Below are positions 1 to 11,874 of a DNA stretch of 64,000 bases, one piece after another. A program made the position numbers and the translations under genes. Under the pieces are notes generated by a model. It did no database searches. It was not told the origin of the DNA and saw nothing but the letters and a program-made list of their open reading frames with translations. This DNA comes from Sclerodactyla briareus. Its lineage: Eukaryota; Echinodermata; Holothuroidea; Dendrochirotida; Sclerodactylidae. The stretch covers positions 204,153 to 268,152 of the forward strand of contig JAODTK010003632.1 in assembly GCA_026419785.1 (NCBI GenBank). Reading direction: 5' to 3'. Numbering within the stretch: the first letter of the stretch is position 1; every line of letters begins with the position of its first letter.

Positions 1-180
1 TGTCGCAGCAGAAGGTTACCATACAACACTATACCACACCCTCATCCAGAAATGTTTTCGCTCTATGAAGCCATCAGGTGGGACAGTTTGCAACTTTGCA
101 TTTACATTGATATTACATGATTTGAATGTCTTCCGCAGCAGTAGGTAACCATACGATATTATACCACATGTTGCATAGAC
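1..180. repeat. Two copies of a CGCAGCAG-containing unit at window edge
   Basis: A stretch beginning CGCAGCAGAAGGTTACCATAC near position 4 recurs near 134 as CGCAGCAGTAGGTAACCATAC, followed in both cases by an ACTATACCACA-like run. The spacing is about 130 bases. The left copy starts at the window edge, so this is probably the end of a longer tandem repeat that continues outside the window. Confidence 0.5.
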
Positions 181-2120
181 ATGTAATCACACAGTAGGCC
201 CTTTAGTCTGTTTTGAACTCCGCGCTCTAATTTAAAACGGTTCGAAGGAATGGGCAACTTGCGAGTGGCATTGTATATTAATTAACATAGTAGTGGAAAA
301 CGACTATTTTGTTGTCGAAGTGAATCGAATTACGGTCCAGCGATAGCCTATTCCTTTGAAAATCACATCCAGCGATCGCTTACTACCGATACTGTCACTG
401 TGTAGACGTGGCACTAACTTGGCAAGACGCAGCTATTATATACAGATATAATTTTTAATTTCTCGGAACGTTTAGGAAAACTGTCATTTAATGTTTGAGC
501 CCTAAAGGGCATTAAAAAAATGGGCTTAAAATTGGAACAAATTTTGGGTAACTGTACGGGCGTGGTATACTTGTCATGACGTTATTCGAATCCTGAGGAT
601 TTGTTCCTTGAGTGTACAAGGTAATCGTTTGCCTCTGACTGGACCTGTTCTTCGTACGATACGGACGTTTTTTCTTACACGGCAAAATCACGGTTCGCTA
701 GTTGTATCTATCACACATAAATCCTTCGGGAATTTCGGGGAAAGGTGACGAAACGTATGCCATGTTGTCATGTCAAGATGTCGTTGCCGTTAACTGCCTG
801 CACGTTAACGTGACAGCATAGTTTGTTCATAAGACGAGTGTTTCTTCTGACGCAGCACTATTGCAATTGATGGCGCTCTTTAAGAACTCTGCAGAGAATT
901 ATAATATTTTCATCACAGACAGACAGGATAGTAGCGTATCTGTCAATGGTGGATGGGGGAGGCGTGGTGGAAGGGTCCTCCGGAAGAAAAGGGTGAAAAT
1001 ATCGGGAAGGATGTCGACGATGTATGGCGAATGGAGATGATAAAAGGGGGGGGGGGGGGTGGAATGGGTACACGAGAAACATAGGCATTGGAACCAAAGG
1101 GGACGATATAACTCCCGAAATTCTGGTAAAAATCACAGCCCCCCTCAACTCTCCAACTGAAAGTTTCAACAATACATGCGCATTCTCCGGCTGTTCGTTG
1201 TCTGGCATAATGTGGAACGACTTTTCTATCGGACTATTACACGATGTTTGTAGTAGAAAGATGACTAAATGAATCGAGTGCCATAAGACTGTACAGCACT
1301 TAACTACCTTCTCTAAATCGAGTTAATCTAAAAAAACAAGCTACATTCCCAAGTGAGGTAATGACGGAAAACGCAGCGGAAAACATACGATAAATTGTAT
1401 AGAGCTTCAACGATAAATAATCCCGAGCTGAGTAAATATCAAAAGTTAGAAAAGAACTATTCCACAAAATAACCGAATCAGCGCCCTTTTTCTTTGTAGC
1501 TGGGCGCTTCAGCCATACAAAAAAAACTTGGTATTATTTTGGCCCAAAATGAAATAAAATGTAATATAGTGTAACCGGCCCTAGTGATATTTTTGTTTTT
1601 TCATTGACGTTGACTTCAGTTCCCCTATATGATTCACTTCCTCAAGTTCAAATCGTGTAAACATTTCACGTACACAACTTAGCCAAGTCCGTTATGTGTT
1701 TCCGCTTGTTTTGTTTATTTTTTTTTTTTTGTTGAAGAGTTGAAAAAACGATACATTTATGAAAACGCGATTGTATAAGGCAATCGGAATTCCGGATGCA
1801 TTGACATATAAATACCAATGTATGTATCCAAGCTATTAACAAAAGATCGAAGTTTTACACACAAACATATATGATATGAGTTCGGACTGTACATAGTGAC
1901 ACATAGTGACAGCATGACACCCAGTCAGGTCAGCAAAAAAGAGGAACCTGCTCACTGACATTTGTTGATGTTGGTGATATCTCTGACTTTGTATACTGGG
2001 CAAGAGTGTTGCCTCGTTTGGTAGCGCGCTCCAAAGAATCTTTCAAATAGGTGTCAAGTACAAGAATGAATATGTAATATAACCAGTTGTTAATAAAACA
2101 GTCACCCAGGTAATTGACAC
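181..2120. other. No gene seen
   Basis: I see no recognisable protein homology, RNA gene or intact transposon. The 116- and 82-residue open frames around 858-1272 overlap on opposite strands, are low in complexity and cover a run of 14 G (1046-1059). A short direct repeat of ACATAGTGAC occurs near 1893-1912. Confidence 0.5.
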
Positions 2121-2124
2121 TACG

Positions 2125-2900
2125 GCAGATGATTCTGTGACAGTGGAACTGCTCCTTGTTTCAGTGTGATCGTGTGACAGTGGAAGCTGTCTCCTTGTTT
2201 CAGTGTGATCGTGTGACAGTGGAACTGCTCCTTGTTTCAGTGTGAATCGTGTGACAGTGTAAGCTGCTCCTTGTTCAGTGTGATCGTGTGACAGGGAAGC
2301 TGCTTCCTTGTTTCAGTGTGATCGTGCGACAGTGGAAGCTGCGCCTTGTTTCAGTGTGATCGTGTGACAGTGGAGCTGCTCCTTGTTTCAGTGTGATCGT
2401 GTGACAGTGGAGCTGCTCCTTGTTTCAGTGTGATCGTGCGACAGTGGAAGCTGCTCCTGTTTCAGTGTGATCGTGCGACAGTGGAAGCTGCTCCTTGTTT
2501 TCAGTGGATCGTGTGACAGTGGAAGCTGCTCCTCGTTTCAGTGTGATCGTGCGACAGTGGAAGCTGCTCCTTGTTTCAGTGTGATCGTGGTGACAGTGGA
2601 AGCTGCTCCTCGTTTCAGTGTGATCGTGTGACAGTGGAAGCTGCGCCTTGTTTCAGTGTGATCGTGTGACAGTGGAAGCTGCTTCCTTGTTTCAGTGTGA
2701 TCGTGTGACAGTGAAGCTGCTCCTTGTTTCAGTGTGATCGTGGTGACAGTGGAAGCTGCTCCTTGTTTCAGTGTGATCGTGTGACAGTGGAAGCTGCTTC
2801 CTTGTTTCAGTGTGATCGTGTGACAGTGGAAGCTGCTCCTTGTTTCAGTTTGATCGTGCGACAGTGGAAGCTGCTCCTTGTTTCAGTGTGGTCGTGCAGC
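2125..2900. repeat. 38-bp minisatellite, about 20 copies
   Basis: The core is TGTGATCGTGTGACAGTGGA followed by AGCTGCTCCTTGTTTCAG, 38 bases in its full form and repeated head to tail about twenty times. Copies differ by GTG/GCG substitutions and by many one-base length changes, for example CTCC against CTTCC and TTTCAG against TTTTCAG. The last copy decays near 2895 into unique sequence. The short open frames over its right edge are read-throughs of the repeat. Confidence 0.9.
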
Positions 2901-3154
2901 TAGTAAGGGATCGGTAGAGGTGAATTGTGCAATTACTGTATGCTATGCTATATACGGGTTGGTAGAACGTTCGGCCTTCGACTGCTGAGAGTTTCATCAG
3001 GCATTTCTGTTCTTGCCAGCTTGTTAAGGAGATGGGTTGACTTGGAATTGTTATGGCATGGCAGGGCTGTTTCATCAATAACAGTGAGTGCGCTTGGGTT
3101 TGAATAAATTTGTAGTTTCAGTCGATGTCTCTGTTGATCTGGCAAGTACCATAA

Positions 3155-3550
3155 GGCCGGGATTCCATAGATGCGTATGCGTATGTGAAAAATCGCCGAT
3201 TTACGTGAACTGAGCGGGGGCTAGTGTTTGAATATGTGCTATTTAGTTTGCAAAGATAGATATTGGTCCCACGGAAGCCAAAAAATCATAAATAAAGGCA
3301 AACCAACACTGAATAGGCGAATAAGCACATGTACCAACGCGTATGCAGATGCGTATCACCGCGATTGAATTCTATGAAATAGCTTCCTTAAAAAGCCAAA
3401 CAACGACAATATGCATGGGCAGCTGCCTTTTTATGGTCTTTTCGCCTACACTTATAGTGTTTTCTCTCCTGAAACACACGTTCGTTTTCGTAAATATGTG
3501 ATTTTCGCATCCAGCCCGGATTACGCATACGCATCTATGGAATCCCAGCC
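3155..3550. mobile_element. PIF/Harbinger-type MITE, 396 bp
   Basis: The left end GGCCGGGATTCCATAGATGC continues GTATGCGTA. The reverse complement of the right end reads GGCTGGGATTCCATAGATGC and continues GTATGCGTA, giving a terminal inverted repeat of about 29 bases with one mismatch. TAA stands directly before the left end and directly after the right end. A 3-bp TWA-type target duplication with ends starting GG is the usual signature of PIF/Harbinger elements. The interior is AT-rich and encodes no transposase, so this is a non-autonomous element. Open frames inside it (3372-3641) are not genes. A related right end lies near 13.5 kb. Confidence 0.85.
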
Positions 3551-3559
3551 TAAGCCTCC

Positions 3560-6455
3560 CATGCGGGTCCTTCTTCAAATCTACAATGTTGTCCTGAAGT
3601 TTTACTGTAGTCATTCCTTTTCCATATCTTGTTCTCCCTAACTAGGGCTCAAACGCTGAATCTCTTCATACACATTGTCTAACCAAGCCGAATAGACGTT
3701 ATAATTCCAGATCTGTGGTTCATGCTCATTATAGGCATACGGAATCTGTATCTGTTGATGACTGTGAAAACATCTCGCGCAGGGCACAGACGCGGTAGAT
3801 GCAGCAATTGGTGTCTGTAATATATATCAAATCTCTTCTATTTATTCTGGTCCTAAAAATTTGGCAGAATGGACTCTCTAATGATAGCAGGCAGTGCACT
3901 CCATTAGACTACCGTTATTGGAAAACAAATAGTACAGAATAACTCCGATAATGTCCAGTATATCTCTTTGTATAATAGTAAGATCCAATTCGAAAAATAA
4001 ACATTTAAGGCTAACCTTGAGTCAATGTTTGAACCGCCTAGTCAGTCATCAGCCCTCACAACAAGTTATTACGACTTATCAATGTCACTTCCACAAACTC
4101 GAACAGAATTATGCTCCCCGAGTCGGGTGGAAACATTATTCCCGTTCGTGTTGTATAACTCATGAAATTCCAATTCAAACACCGACTCGAGGTACGCCTC
4201 GTTGAACTTCAAATCTTTGTACCACTCACGTGATCAAACGAGACTTGAATGAGAGTGAAACCCTAGTCCCGAAAGACACTCTCTGCTAAGACAGAGCCTC
4301 CGGGCTGTTATGCTCCATTTCCCTGCCGAGAAGCAAATGTTCGAGCAGACGCCCACCCTGCTTTCTGAAGAATAGGCGAGACAGACATGGACCTCTGCTT
4401 CGCTCTTGACACCGAGGTGCTATGCGCTCTAAAACCTAGAAAGATCAATGCCTGACTTTGGCATTACTTCTTCTGTCCATCTTAAGATGGTGTCTCCTGA
4501 CACCGGAACAAAAGGTTTAACATAACTTGAATACAGTTCAGAATAGCCTCCCCTTACATCTTATGCGTTCAACATCCAGTATACACAAATTAAACACAAA
4601 TGTTCCTGTTAGGAGGAAATTCTTTTAATATCCACTGTGGGTGATGGCCTGTATACGTTACCCAGGCCGGCTCTGTTCAATCAGGCTGGGGAAACAAAAA
4701 ATATTTCTTTCCCTTCTGTCTTATTACATTGTTAATACATGATGAGTCCATCTTGTGGAGAGATTGTGGTCTTGCTGCATTAGTCGGAGACACTAGCAGG
4801 CCTAACTTTGATGTCAACAATCGTTAGGCTCTGTCTTCAAGTGGCGGAAGGGTCCATAAATAACTCACAACTGCACCTACATGTTATTTTGTCAGTAGTC
4901 AGGATAAAGTGGCGAGTCACTTGCATGCCCTGAACCAATCTATGTGGTTGTGCGTATGCATAGACTACTGTCCCTCTGTCCTACCCGGCCCTTGGTGCTC
5001 GCTCATGAGAGGTTATGTGTGTAGATCTGTTGACGTGTATGGTGTTTGCTGACCTTTCGTGGATGGTTGTGTATGGTGAGTTTTGTGATGAGCTACTTTC
5101 GGTATTTCAAATTTCACGGCTGCTTGACCTGGTGTTTTGCCCTGTCCCCGCATCGCAGTTTTCCTATGTGTGCGCATCCTTGCGTTCTTTATTGCACTAT
5201 CATTTTTCGCATGCAATAATGAGGCTTGTATACAGCACTGTAGTACAGCATTTCACATGTTTTTTCCCCCTGATATTCACTATGGTTATGTTGCTTGTAG
5301 CAATGTAGGTGCTATCGACGTGCCTTGTATTTGCTTGTGCCTGTGGTGTGTATTTCCAGTTAATTCGTAGCATCTTTTCCCCCCTCTTTACTTCATAGTG
5401 GATTGCGTATTACGGGAGCAATAAAGCATGGTTTCTTTAAATCGTGTCTCGATTCTGCTGATTCGGTTGGTGGTGTTCTAGTTCCTAAATGTAAAGCGTG
5501 CCGCACTCTACCGCGGATGCAATATTGTCCCATTTGGCTTCCATTGTCCTTGTTCCCAGTGTACCAACTCCGCTTCCTCCATCTTTCCTCTCATCTCCGG
5601 TCTGAGATACACTTGGCAATGTAACTTATTCAAGACTCTTTCTTTTTGGAGAAGGTATCCAATTATGGCACTCTTCACAGTCACGCTCCTCATTTTTACT
5701 ACAAGAATCTGTAGTCCTATAAGAAAACTCGTTATAATTTATCCGGTTCATAACGATTGAAGAAAACCCATCTAACATGTCTAATGTTAAAACTGTAGAT
5801 GTCCACTAATTAGATACCAATGTTCCCCGCGCATTTTGTTTACACCCCTCCCCCCCCTCCCTTTTTGCTCTCATCCTTTCATATCTCCAGCCGCAGCCAT
5901 CCCTCTAAGCGTATTTCTCTCGGTTGTTACTGATTATCATTCTTGACAGCGCCACACCACCATTCCTACCTGCACTAGTATCAGTCACAGAGCGCCACAG
6001 GCTATTCGCTGCTGCATTGCAAAAGCAGCTTACTTGGATATAGACCTTGCGGCATGGCGTATGAATATCGATTCCATTCCAGGTATGGTAGTTGCCATAT
6101 GGCACTTTTGATGTCCATAGTTGCAGTATATTCCAAGCTATGAAAAATGAACCAAGAACATTCTGAGGCGGAAACCAGAAGAGCAGTAATCATTAATGTA
6201 CCGGTAGTTGATGTGTCGGATCATAGCTGAGGGTGGGGTGATAGGACTGCCGGCTTGTTCAGGTTATGGTGCACTGATCACGGTTGTCAACCGACTGTGT
6301 CAAGATATTGCTGCACTGACGCGGGATTTTCAAGGGGCACATTAGTCATTTTTCCCGTCTATTGGCATTCCATGATTAACTTAGTTGTTTTCAGACACTT
6401 CCGATTTTGAGAGGTTCCCGGACAACTCCCACACAAACAATCCCCACCTGGACAA
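3560..6455. other. No gene seen
   Basis: The stretch holds only short open frames of 60-97 residues with no motif I recognise. A 12-base inverted match, AAGACAGAGCCT near 4293 and its complement near 4827, is too short to call an element. A C-rich run lies near 5847-5863. Confidence 0.4.
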
Positions 6456-6458
6456 TTC

Positions 6459-6514
6459 CCTCCCAAACGTGACCTTAATATTTAGACCCAATTGTCCGGT
6501 CACGTTTGAGAAGG
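6459..6514. repeat. Inverted repeat hairpin, 16-17 base arms
   Basis: The left arm CCTCCCAAACGTGACC and the right arm GGTCACGTTTGAGAAGG are nearly perfect complements, separated by about 23 bases. I do not see transposon ends around it. It may be a structured relic or a coincidence of a decayed fold-back element. Confidence 0.5.
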
Positions 6515-6519
6515 TTTTG

Positions 6520-7780
6520 CGATGGTGCACAAGTAGTCATGACACTTATCACCACACAGACCCTCCTCTCCCAGGTCCAGCTTGAATCTGAAGAGATCGT
6601 GTAGCAGAACGATGAAGAATCGTTATAGCGTGACCGGCCCTTTAGTCTAATATTCTTCCGAATGGGAATCACATTGTCCATTCTACATGCCACCATATTA
6701 TACTCCTGTTAATGGAGGCGCTGTCAGGAGCACAGCGAACGGTTTCACGCTGAATTAACTTTTGCATAGGCGCTTCAGTACAGCGTGCCTGAGGAGTGAT
6801 ATGTTCTGCATATCAATTCCAAAAGGGCGCCATCGATTACAACAGCGGTGCGTCAACAAATGCTGTTATCAACAACATTAACAAGACAATTATCAGTTAC
6901 TGCAATAACTTGGTGTGTCTAGTACGTTCCGTCAATTCTTCCAAAATAGTTATGTGTATTTAATGGAACTAGCGAACAGTGATTGTGCTGTTTAATGAGG
7001 AACGACTGTATCGTATAACATTGATCAAAATGGAACCGCTCCAGTCAATTGTAAACTTCTGGCCACTAATGCGACTAGAGCATCACGCCTGCATAAATCC
7101 ACCCGCGTAAGTATCATTTCAACTGTACCCAACAATGGTTCCTATTATAGTCCTTGAACTGTAATGTTTAGTGGCTCGTCCGAACAACCTAGGCCTATTA
7201 TCATCTCCAAATAAGGGTCCAAATATATCTCGATTCAAGAACAAGATATGAAATGTGTGGATGTGTGGTAAATACCGCAAGGTGAACTTTTGCGACAGAT
7301 CAAGTAGCCTCATATATGTAAATGCAAACTTTTTCATCTGATTAACTGCAATAATATTCATTTTTAAAAGAACAGCACTACCAGTCAGTATTTTATTTTT
7401 GCCCCGAGATTATTGCAGTTGGGCGGAACCACGTTTCGGACTGCGCCTAGCTGGGAGGGCCTATGGTCCCGACACCTTGTCTCTAATTTTCCTCTGATAC
7501 CATACACACTGTTTCCGGGAGGTAATCGTCAGCTTGTATGCACATTTAACATCCTATACGCAGTGGCGTTCCTCGGTGGGGGTGGTTACAAAATGGCGAA
7601 TCACAGAAACTGCTTGAAAACACACAGGAAGTATGCAAAAATTTGAGTACAGTCGGTTGATGCCTAATGCACTTTGATCATTAAGCCTTCATTCTGATCA
7701 TGTGGACTCTTCTTCTATTTCTTAAAATCCACGATGACGGCCTCATAGGAAGTTTGCAAAATATTTTGGAAAATCCAAAT
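6520..7780. other. No gene seen
   Basis: No open frame here has recognisable homology. Toward the right end the sequence grades into the CCAAAATGG-rich repeat described next. Confidence 0.4.
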
Positions 7781-7787
7781 GGGGGCC

Positions 7788-8300
7788 AAAATGACTACCG
7801 AAGTAGGGGGAATTATGAAATATGCATGAGAACACGCGTTGAAACACATACGAAGTATGCAAAATTCAGACAACAATCATTATAGCCTGATTCCCAGTAA
7901 TCATTATGTCCCATTCATAATAATTGGGAATCTTCGTCATTTTCAGAAATCCAAGATGGCGTCCAAAATGGCTGGAAAATCGGAAAGCCCATAATATTAT
8001 AGCAACTTGACAGGAACATGTGGGGAGGTACCGTGATTCGAGGATCAGTGATGACTCCAGAAAGTTGGCCATTGTTGCCATACAAAGACACGAGCGTATA
8101 TCTAGGTGATTCCCAATCGCCTCTTCTCCGAAACCCCTCTGCATCAGTCATACTTTCTCAAAAAGATCTCCGATATTGGGAATAAGGCTTGATGATCACA
8201 GAGAATCAGGCCATACTGCGAGTTCTCCAATTTTGCTCAATTCTTGTGCGTTTTCATGCATATTCCGTGGTTACCCCTTTTTCGGTCGTCATTCTCATGA
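7788..8300. mobile_element. Fold-back repeat with ~120-bp diverged arms
   Basis: The block at 7788-7912 (AAAATGACTACCGAAGTAGG, then an AATATGCATGAGAACACGCG-like part, then GCCTGATTCCCAGTAATCAT) matches the reverse complement of 8176-8300 (ATGACGACCG, AATATGCATGAAAACGCAC, GCCTGATTCTCTGTGATCAT) at roughly 70-75 percent by eye. The centre and left flank carry repeated CCAAGATGGCGTCCAAAATGG-like motifs. The structure fits an old fold-back or MITE-like element. I could not find outer target duplications. Overlapping minus-strand frames at 7866-8151 are read-throughs. Confidence 0.6.
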
Positions 8301-9119
8301 AGTTGGGTGACATTGAACGTGTCCAGGCAGCAAGTAGCCTCAAAATTCCACTTTCAGCCAACTGAGTAATGTGTTAGGTTTTTACAGTGCTGAGGTGCAT
8401 ATTATATAGCAAGTCTGCGTCAATATGTCGCTGCTCGTATGCCAGATCAATTCTACCACTGGTGAAATAATAATATTACTATTCAATACTGGTTTATTAC
8501 TAGTCACAACCCCATTATATTTTTTTTTGTCACTGGTATCTCGGCTATTTATCTCATGCTTTTCATCTCATGCTTTTTATCTCATGCTTTTCCTCAATCC
8601 TTCAGTCCTTGCTGTTTTTTACCGGGTCTTGTTCATCCTATTAACTTTTACCGCCTTGCTGCTGTGTTGATATGCATGGTCCCGAGGCGACTGAACTGAC
8701 CTGGAAACTCTCCTCTCCAGGATTGTGGATCTATTGCCTTGGTCCGTCGTCTCACCTCCCCCTGGATCACCTCTGGCCGTGGTGAACTAAAGTTCTGCAT
8801 ATCTATTTTTGTTCTTTCATTGTCTTACCTATTTACCTGTTTTATCTTGCGCTGATCTGGATCTGCTGCATTCAGCAGGTTTGTTGTGCTTTTCATTCTT
8901 GTATTTTTCTTATTTTTTATTTTTACTGTTCTTATCTTTGTATTTCCTGAGTGCATTGCTTTTATCTATTCTCTACGATGTGCACTCTCGATAATCGTGG
9001 ATGCGTGGTGGAAACACAATAGCACTCTGTGTCCCCCCATCAATTACTGGTCACAGGAAGCCGGCCACTTTTCATAAGCGTGGTTCTAGCATCAATGCAA
9101 GTAATCTAATTTTTATATC

Positions 9120-9640
9120 TCCAGTGAGCTCCAACCCCTGGCGCTAACCATTCTCCTCAAGTTCGTTTTACATCTTGGAATGCCAGATCCATTCGTGCCA
9201 AACAAGTGTTCTTCCTTATGTGACTTCGTTATTAGTGTCCAACTTGATGTTGTGGCCATTACTGAAACTTGGCTGACTGGCGACCGCAGAGATGGTCAGG
9301 TCATGGCCGACTTTCAAAATACTTTGCCTAACTATAGATTTCTTTTCTCCTCCGTTCCATCGTCGTGCTGGTAGAGATGGTGGTATTGCTCTTCTGATTC
9401 GTGATGGTCTCCATGTTGATGTCAACGACATATGTATGTTCAATTGCCTCTGAATATATGCATGTAACATCTCTTCTCCTGTCACATCTTTTCATCTCAT
9501 GGTTCTTTACAGACCTCCTCCAAACAATAAGAATAAGCTTACTTCCTCATTGTTCTTTGATAAATTTTCTTCCCTTCTTGAAATTTGTTGTCGGTGTGAT
9601 TTTCTCATTCATTGACGTTCTTCTCATAACCACTACAAGA
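9120..9640 (+). mobile_element. LINE fragment, ORF2 endonuclease domain, frameshifted
   Basis: Three frames joined in order give the N-terminal apurinic-type endonuclease of a non-LTR retrotransposon. A first frame reads SWNARSIRAKQ near 9174. A second reads DVVAITETWLTGD (9241-9290 region), the diagnostic block with the catalytic Glu. A third reads RRAGRDGGIALLIRD near 9364, followed by [11 protein letters not shown] near 9500. At least two frameshifts and stops interrupt it, and no reverse-transcriptase part follows. The motif order WNARS, AITETWL, GGIALL, YRPP matches CR1/L2/Jockey-like LINEs; the exact clade is inference. The 5' flank from about 8690 may be part of the same insertion, but nothing there proves it. 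Confidence 0.85.
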
Positions 9641-9644
9641 ACAA

Positions 9645-11220
9645 ATAGTGTAACATGAGACAGACTATTCATGAGTCAACGTAGGTTACACTGTTGAACA
9701 TTATCCTGTGAATTTATAGAAAAAATGGCACCTTTTTTTTTAATCGAATTATGTTTTTCTAAACATTCGATACATGGTGATGTAAAAATATAAAGTATAT
9801 GTTTTTTACATTTCGTTCTGTATTTTTTATTACATATCGTTTCTGTAAGAAAAATTCGAAGCCATATTTTGTTATGGGAATTCCCCGCTCATATCTGTAC
9901 AATAAACATGAGTAAATCGATATAACAATCAACACATTAAGCAGCCGGGCCAATGTCCTTTTACAAGCCAGTCACTGGTCTGCTGTTTATGCAATAGAAC
10001 ATTACAGTGAAAACTCCCGTCACAATCGTTACGGTGATAGGATGAACTATTGTTTTGCCGACAGTATATACATTGCATATATTTACTATAAGCCATTATA
10101 TGAAACACATATATAAAATCAGTCAGATTTTACTTTATTTTTTCCAAGAAAATGATCTTGAACCGATTTTAGACTTTGCAAAGCAATTAACAAAAACAGC
10201 TGTGTTATGTAAAACAAAAACAATGTAATTGAACGGCAGCAGTGTAATTTTACAGAGGTTTTGTCAACCACTAAAGTCAGAAGATAAGCGGATTGTTTCG
10301 GTTAAAAATTGTCTGGTAAAATTAAGGAAAATCGAAAACATGAGTGTGTGTTGAATTAACGAATAAATGAAAGAACAAGTGTGTATGATCGCACATTCTC
10401 ATGTGAATCGGGCCAAAAAACAGACAATCCTCTGTAAAAAGTTTGTGAATTGACAGAATTGTCAAAAGTGTACTAGCTGACGAGTGGAGTTGGGGATACA
10501 TTCTAAGAGGGGGCCTCCCGAATTTTGAAAGACAGCATCGCTCTTCAGCTAGAAGAACATACTAAACAGGCGTATGCACGGAATGATGGGGCTCATGCAG
10601 TCATGGTTAATTAACCAATTAACGGTAACGGATGAAGAGCTGATTTCATAGCGATATATCAAGCTGGTACAGTAGGCCTAGCCCCAAAAATATGTTGGGA
10701 AATTTCGCGAGAGTTTATTTTGCGTGGTGAACCAATTGTCAATTGTCATATCATTTTTTCCACGCAGTATCCACAATTAATGAATTGCAGCGCTCACTCA
10801 TTGAATCAAAAGTTGGTGGCGCCATGTCGTGCAGTGGGGGTCCGTGTAGAGCCCCAACTAATCGATGGAAACATCCACCCTATCCTTGCCCGAGGGCCCA
10901 GCGCCCACTGGCAAAAACCGAAGGATCAGTGGTACCGAAATTTAGGAATTGTTATCTGCCAAGGAGACGATTGTATTCCCGATAGTAACTGCGATAAATC
11001 TGATGATGAATAGTCAGGCGACTCGCTTGCCAACTCTGTTCAAGTTTTTTCGTGGCATGCTTAGCTTGGTGGATTTCGTCGGTTCTACCACTGACAACTG
11101 GGCCTGAGTGTGATGACCTTGGTAGTGATCGGTGAATGTTTACCCTAGGACAAATAATCCGTTTACAGTAGCATCACAAAGATTCTGCCTGATGACCCCG
11201 ACATGCGCCTGAGCGCGGGG
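9645..11220. other. No gene seen
   Basis: This is AT-rich sequence up to about 10.5 kb. A 97-residue frame at 10720-11013 has no motif I recognise. Confidence 0.4.
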
Positions 11221-11224
11221 AGTC

Positions 11225-11870
11225 AACAATGTCCTGCAAAATGATTAGATTTGTCTATATTGGACAGCTTCCTTTAAGAGGCATTTTTGCGAAAAGTAGG
11301 GGGTTGTCATATAAGCTGCAAAGTGGTCACGTGACGACCTGCCTTCGAAGTCACAAAGAGCGGGATCCGTGACGCTCACTGCTAATGCGTGCCCGTGGAC
11401 GTGCGTAGCCTCGTTGGCGTGTTGTGGAGCCATGAGAGTCAATTTTTTTTCCCGGTTGCGATGAATCGTTGTGCATTGTGGTCTGCTACGTCATGAGAGT
11501 GAGTTGAAGTCCCCGACAATAAAGATTTCCCGGTGATCAACAGCGTAGTCGAACAAAAATGTCGACCATTCGTCTAGGAGGAGGGGGGCCGTCGACAGAC
11601 CATTACTATGAGATGGAGTTGGTCGGTATATGACGGCAACCGCACCTGGAGAAGCGCCAATGTCGACATCAAGGTCACAATCCATGTATTCGAATTGTGT
11701 GAAGTTTGCATCGCCAATCTGCCTACTGGACGATTAAGAGGTAACATGGTCTCTGTGAGTGCCAAAAAATGTCAAAAACGGTTTGCTTGAATAGAATCGC
11801 AAATTGCGGGATTTTTCTTTACCGAACGAGTGAGGATTTAGACAGCTTATCTGAAGACGATGCATACTGG
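11225..11870 (-). mobile_element. LINE fragment, ORF2 endonuclease domain, minus strand
   Basis: Read on the minus strand from about 11870 down, the order is LNPHSFGKEKS (degenerate LNARS-type start), ALTETML near 11760 (the TETW block), then AVIYRPTPSHSNG and IFIVGDFN (11500-11650), then HANEATHVHGHALAV and SSRDHFAAY (11290-11430), ending in KEAVQYRQI. These match the YRPP, GDFN, THxxGHTLDL and SDHF blocks of CR1/L2-like endonucleases in correct order. There are frameshifts near 11690 and 11480. No reverse transcriptase follows below 11225. The element is in opposite orientation to the one at 9.1-9.6 kb and different in sequence. Confidence 0.85.
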
Positions 11871-11874
11871 TCGT

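Noticed and set aside
2125-2900. Possible CRISPR array (regular repeats)
   Set aside because: Units are contiguous with no unique spacers, the context is eukaryotic, and there are no cas genes.
4285-4840. Inverted AAGACAGAGCCT pair as an LTR or MITE
   Set aside because: Only 12 bases match and no target duplication or polypurine tract is visible.
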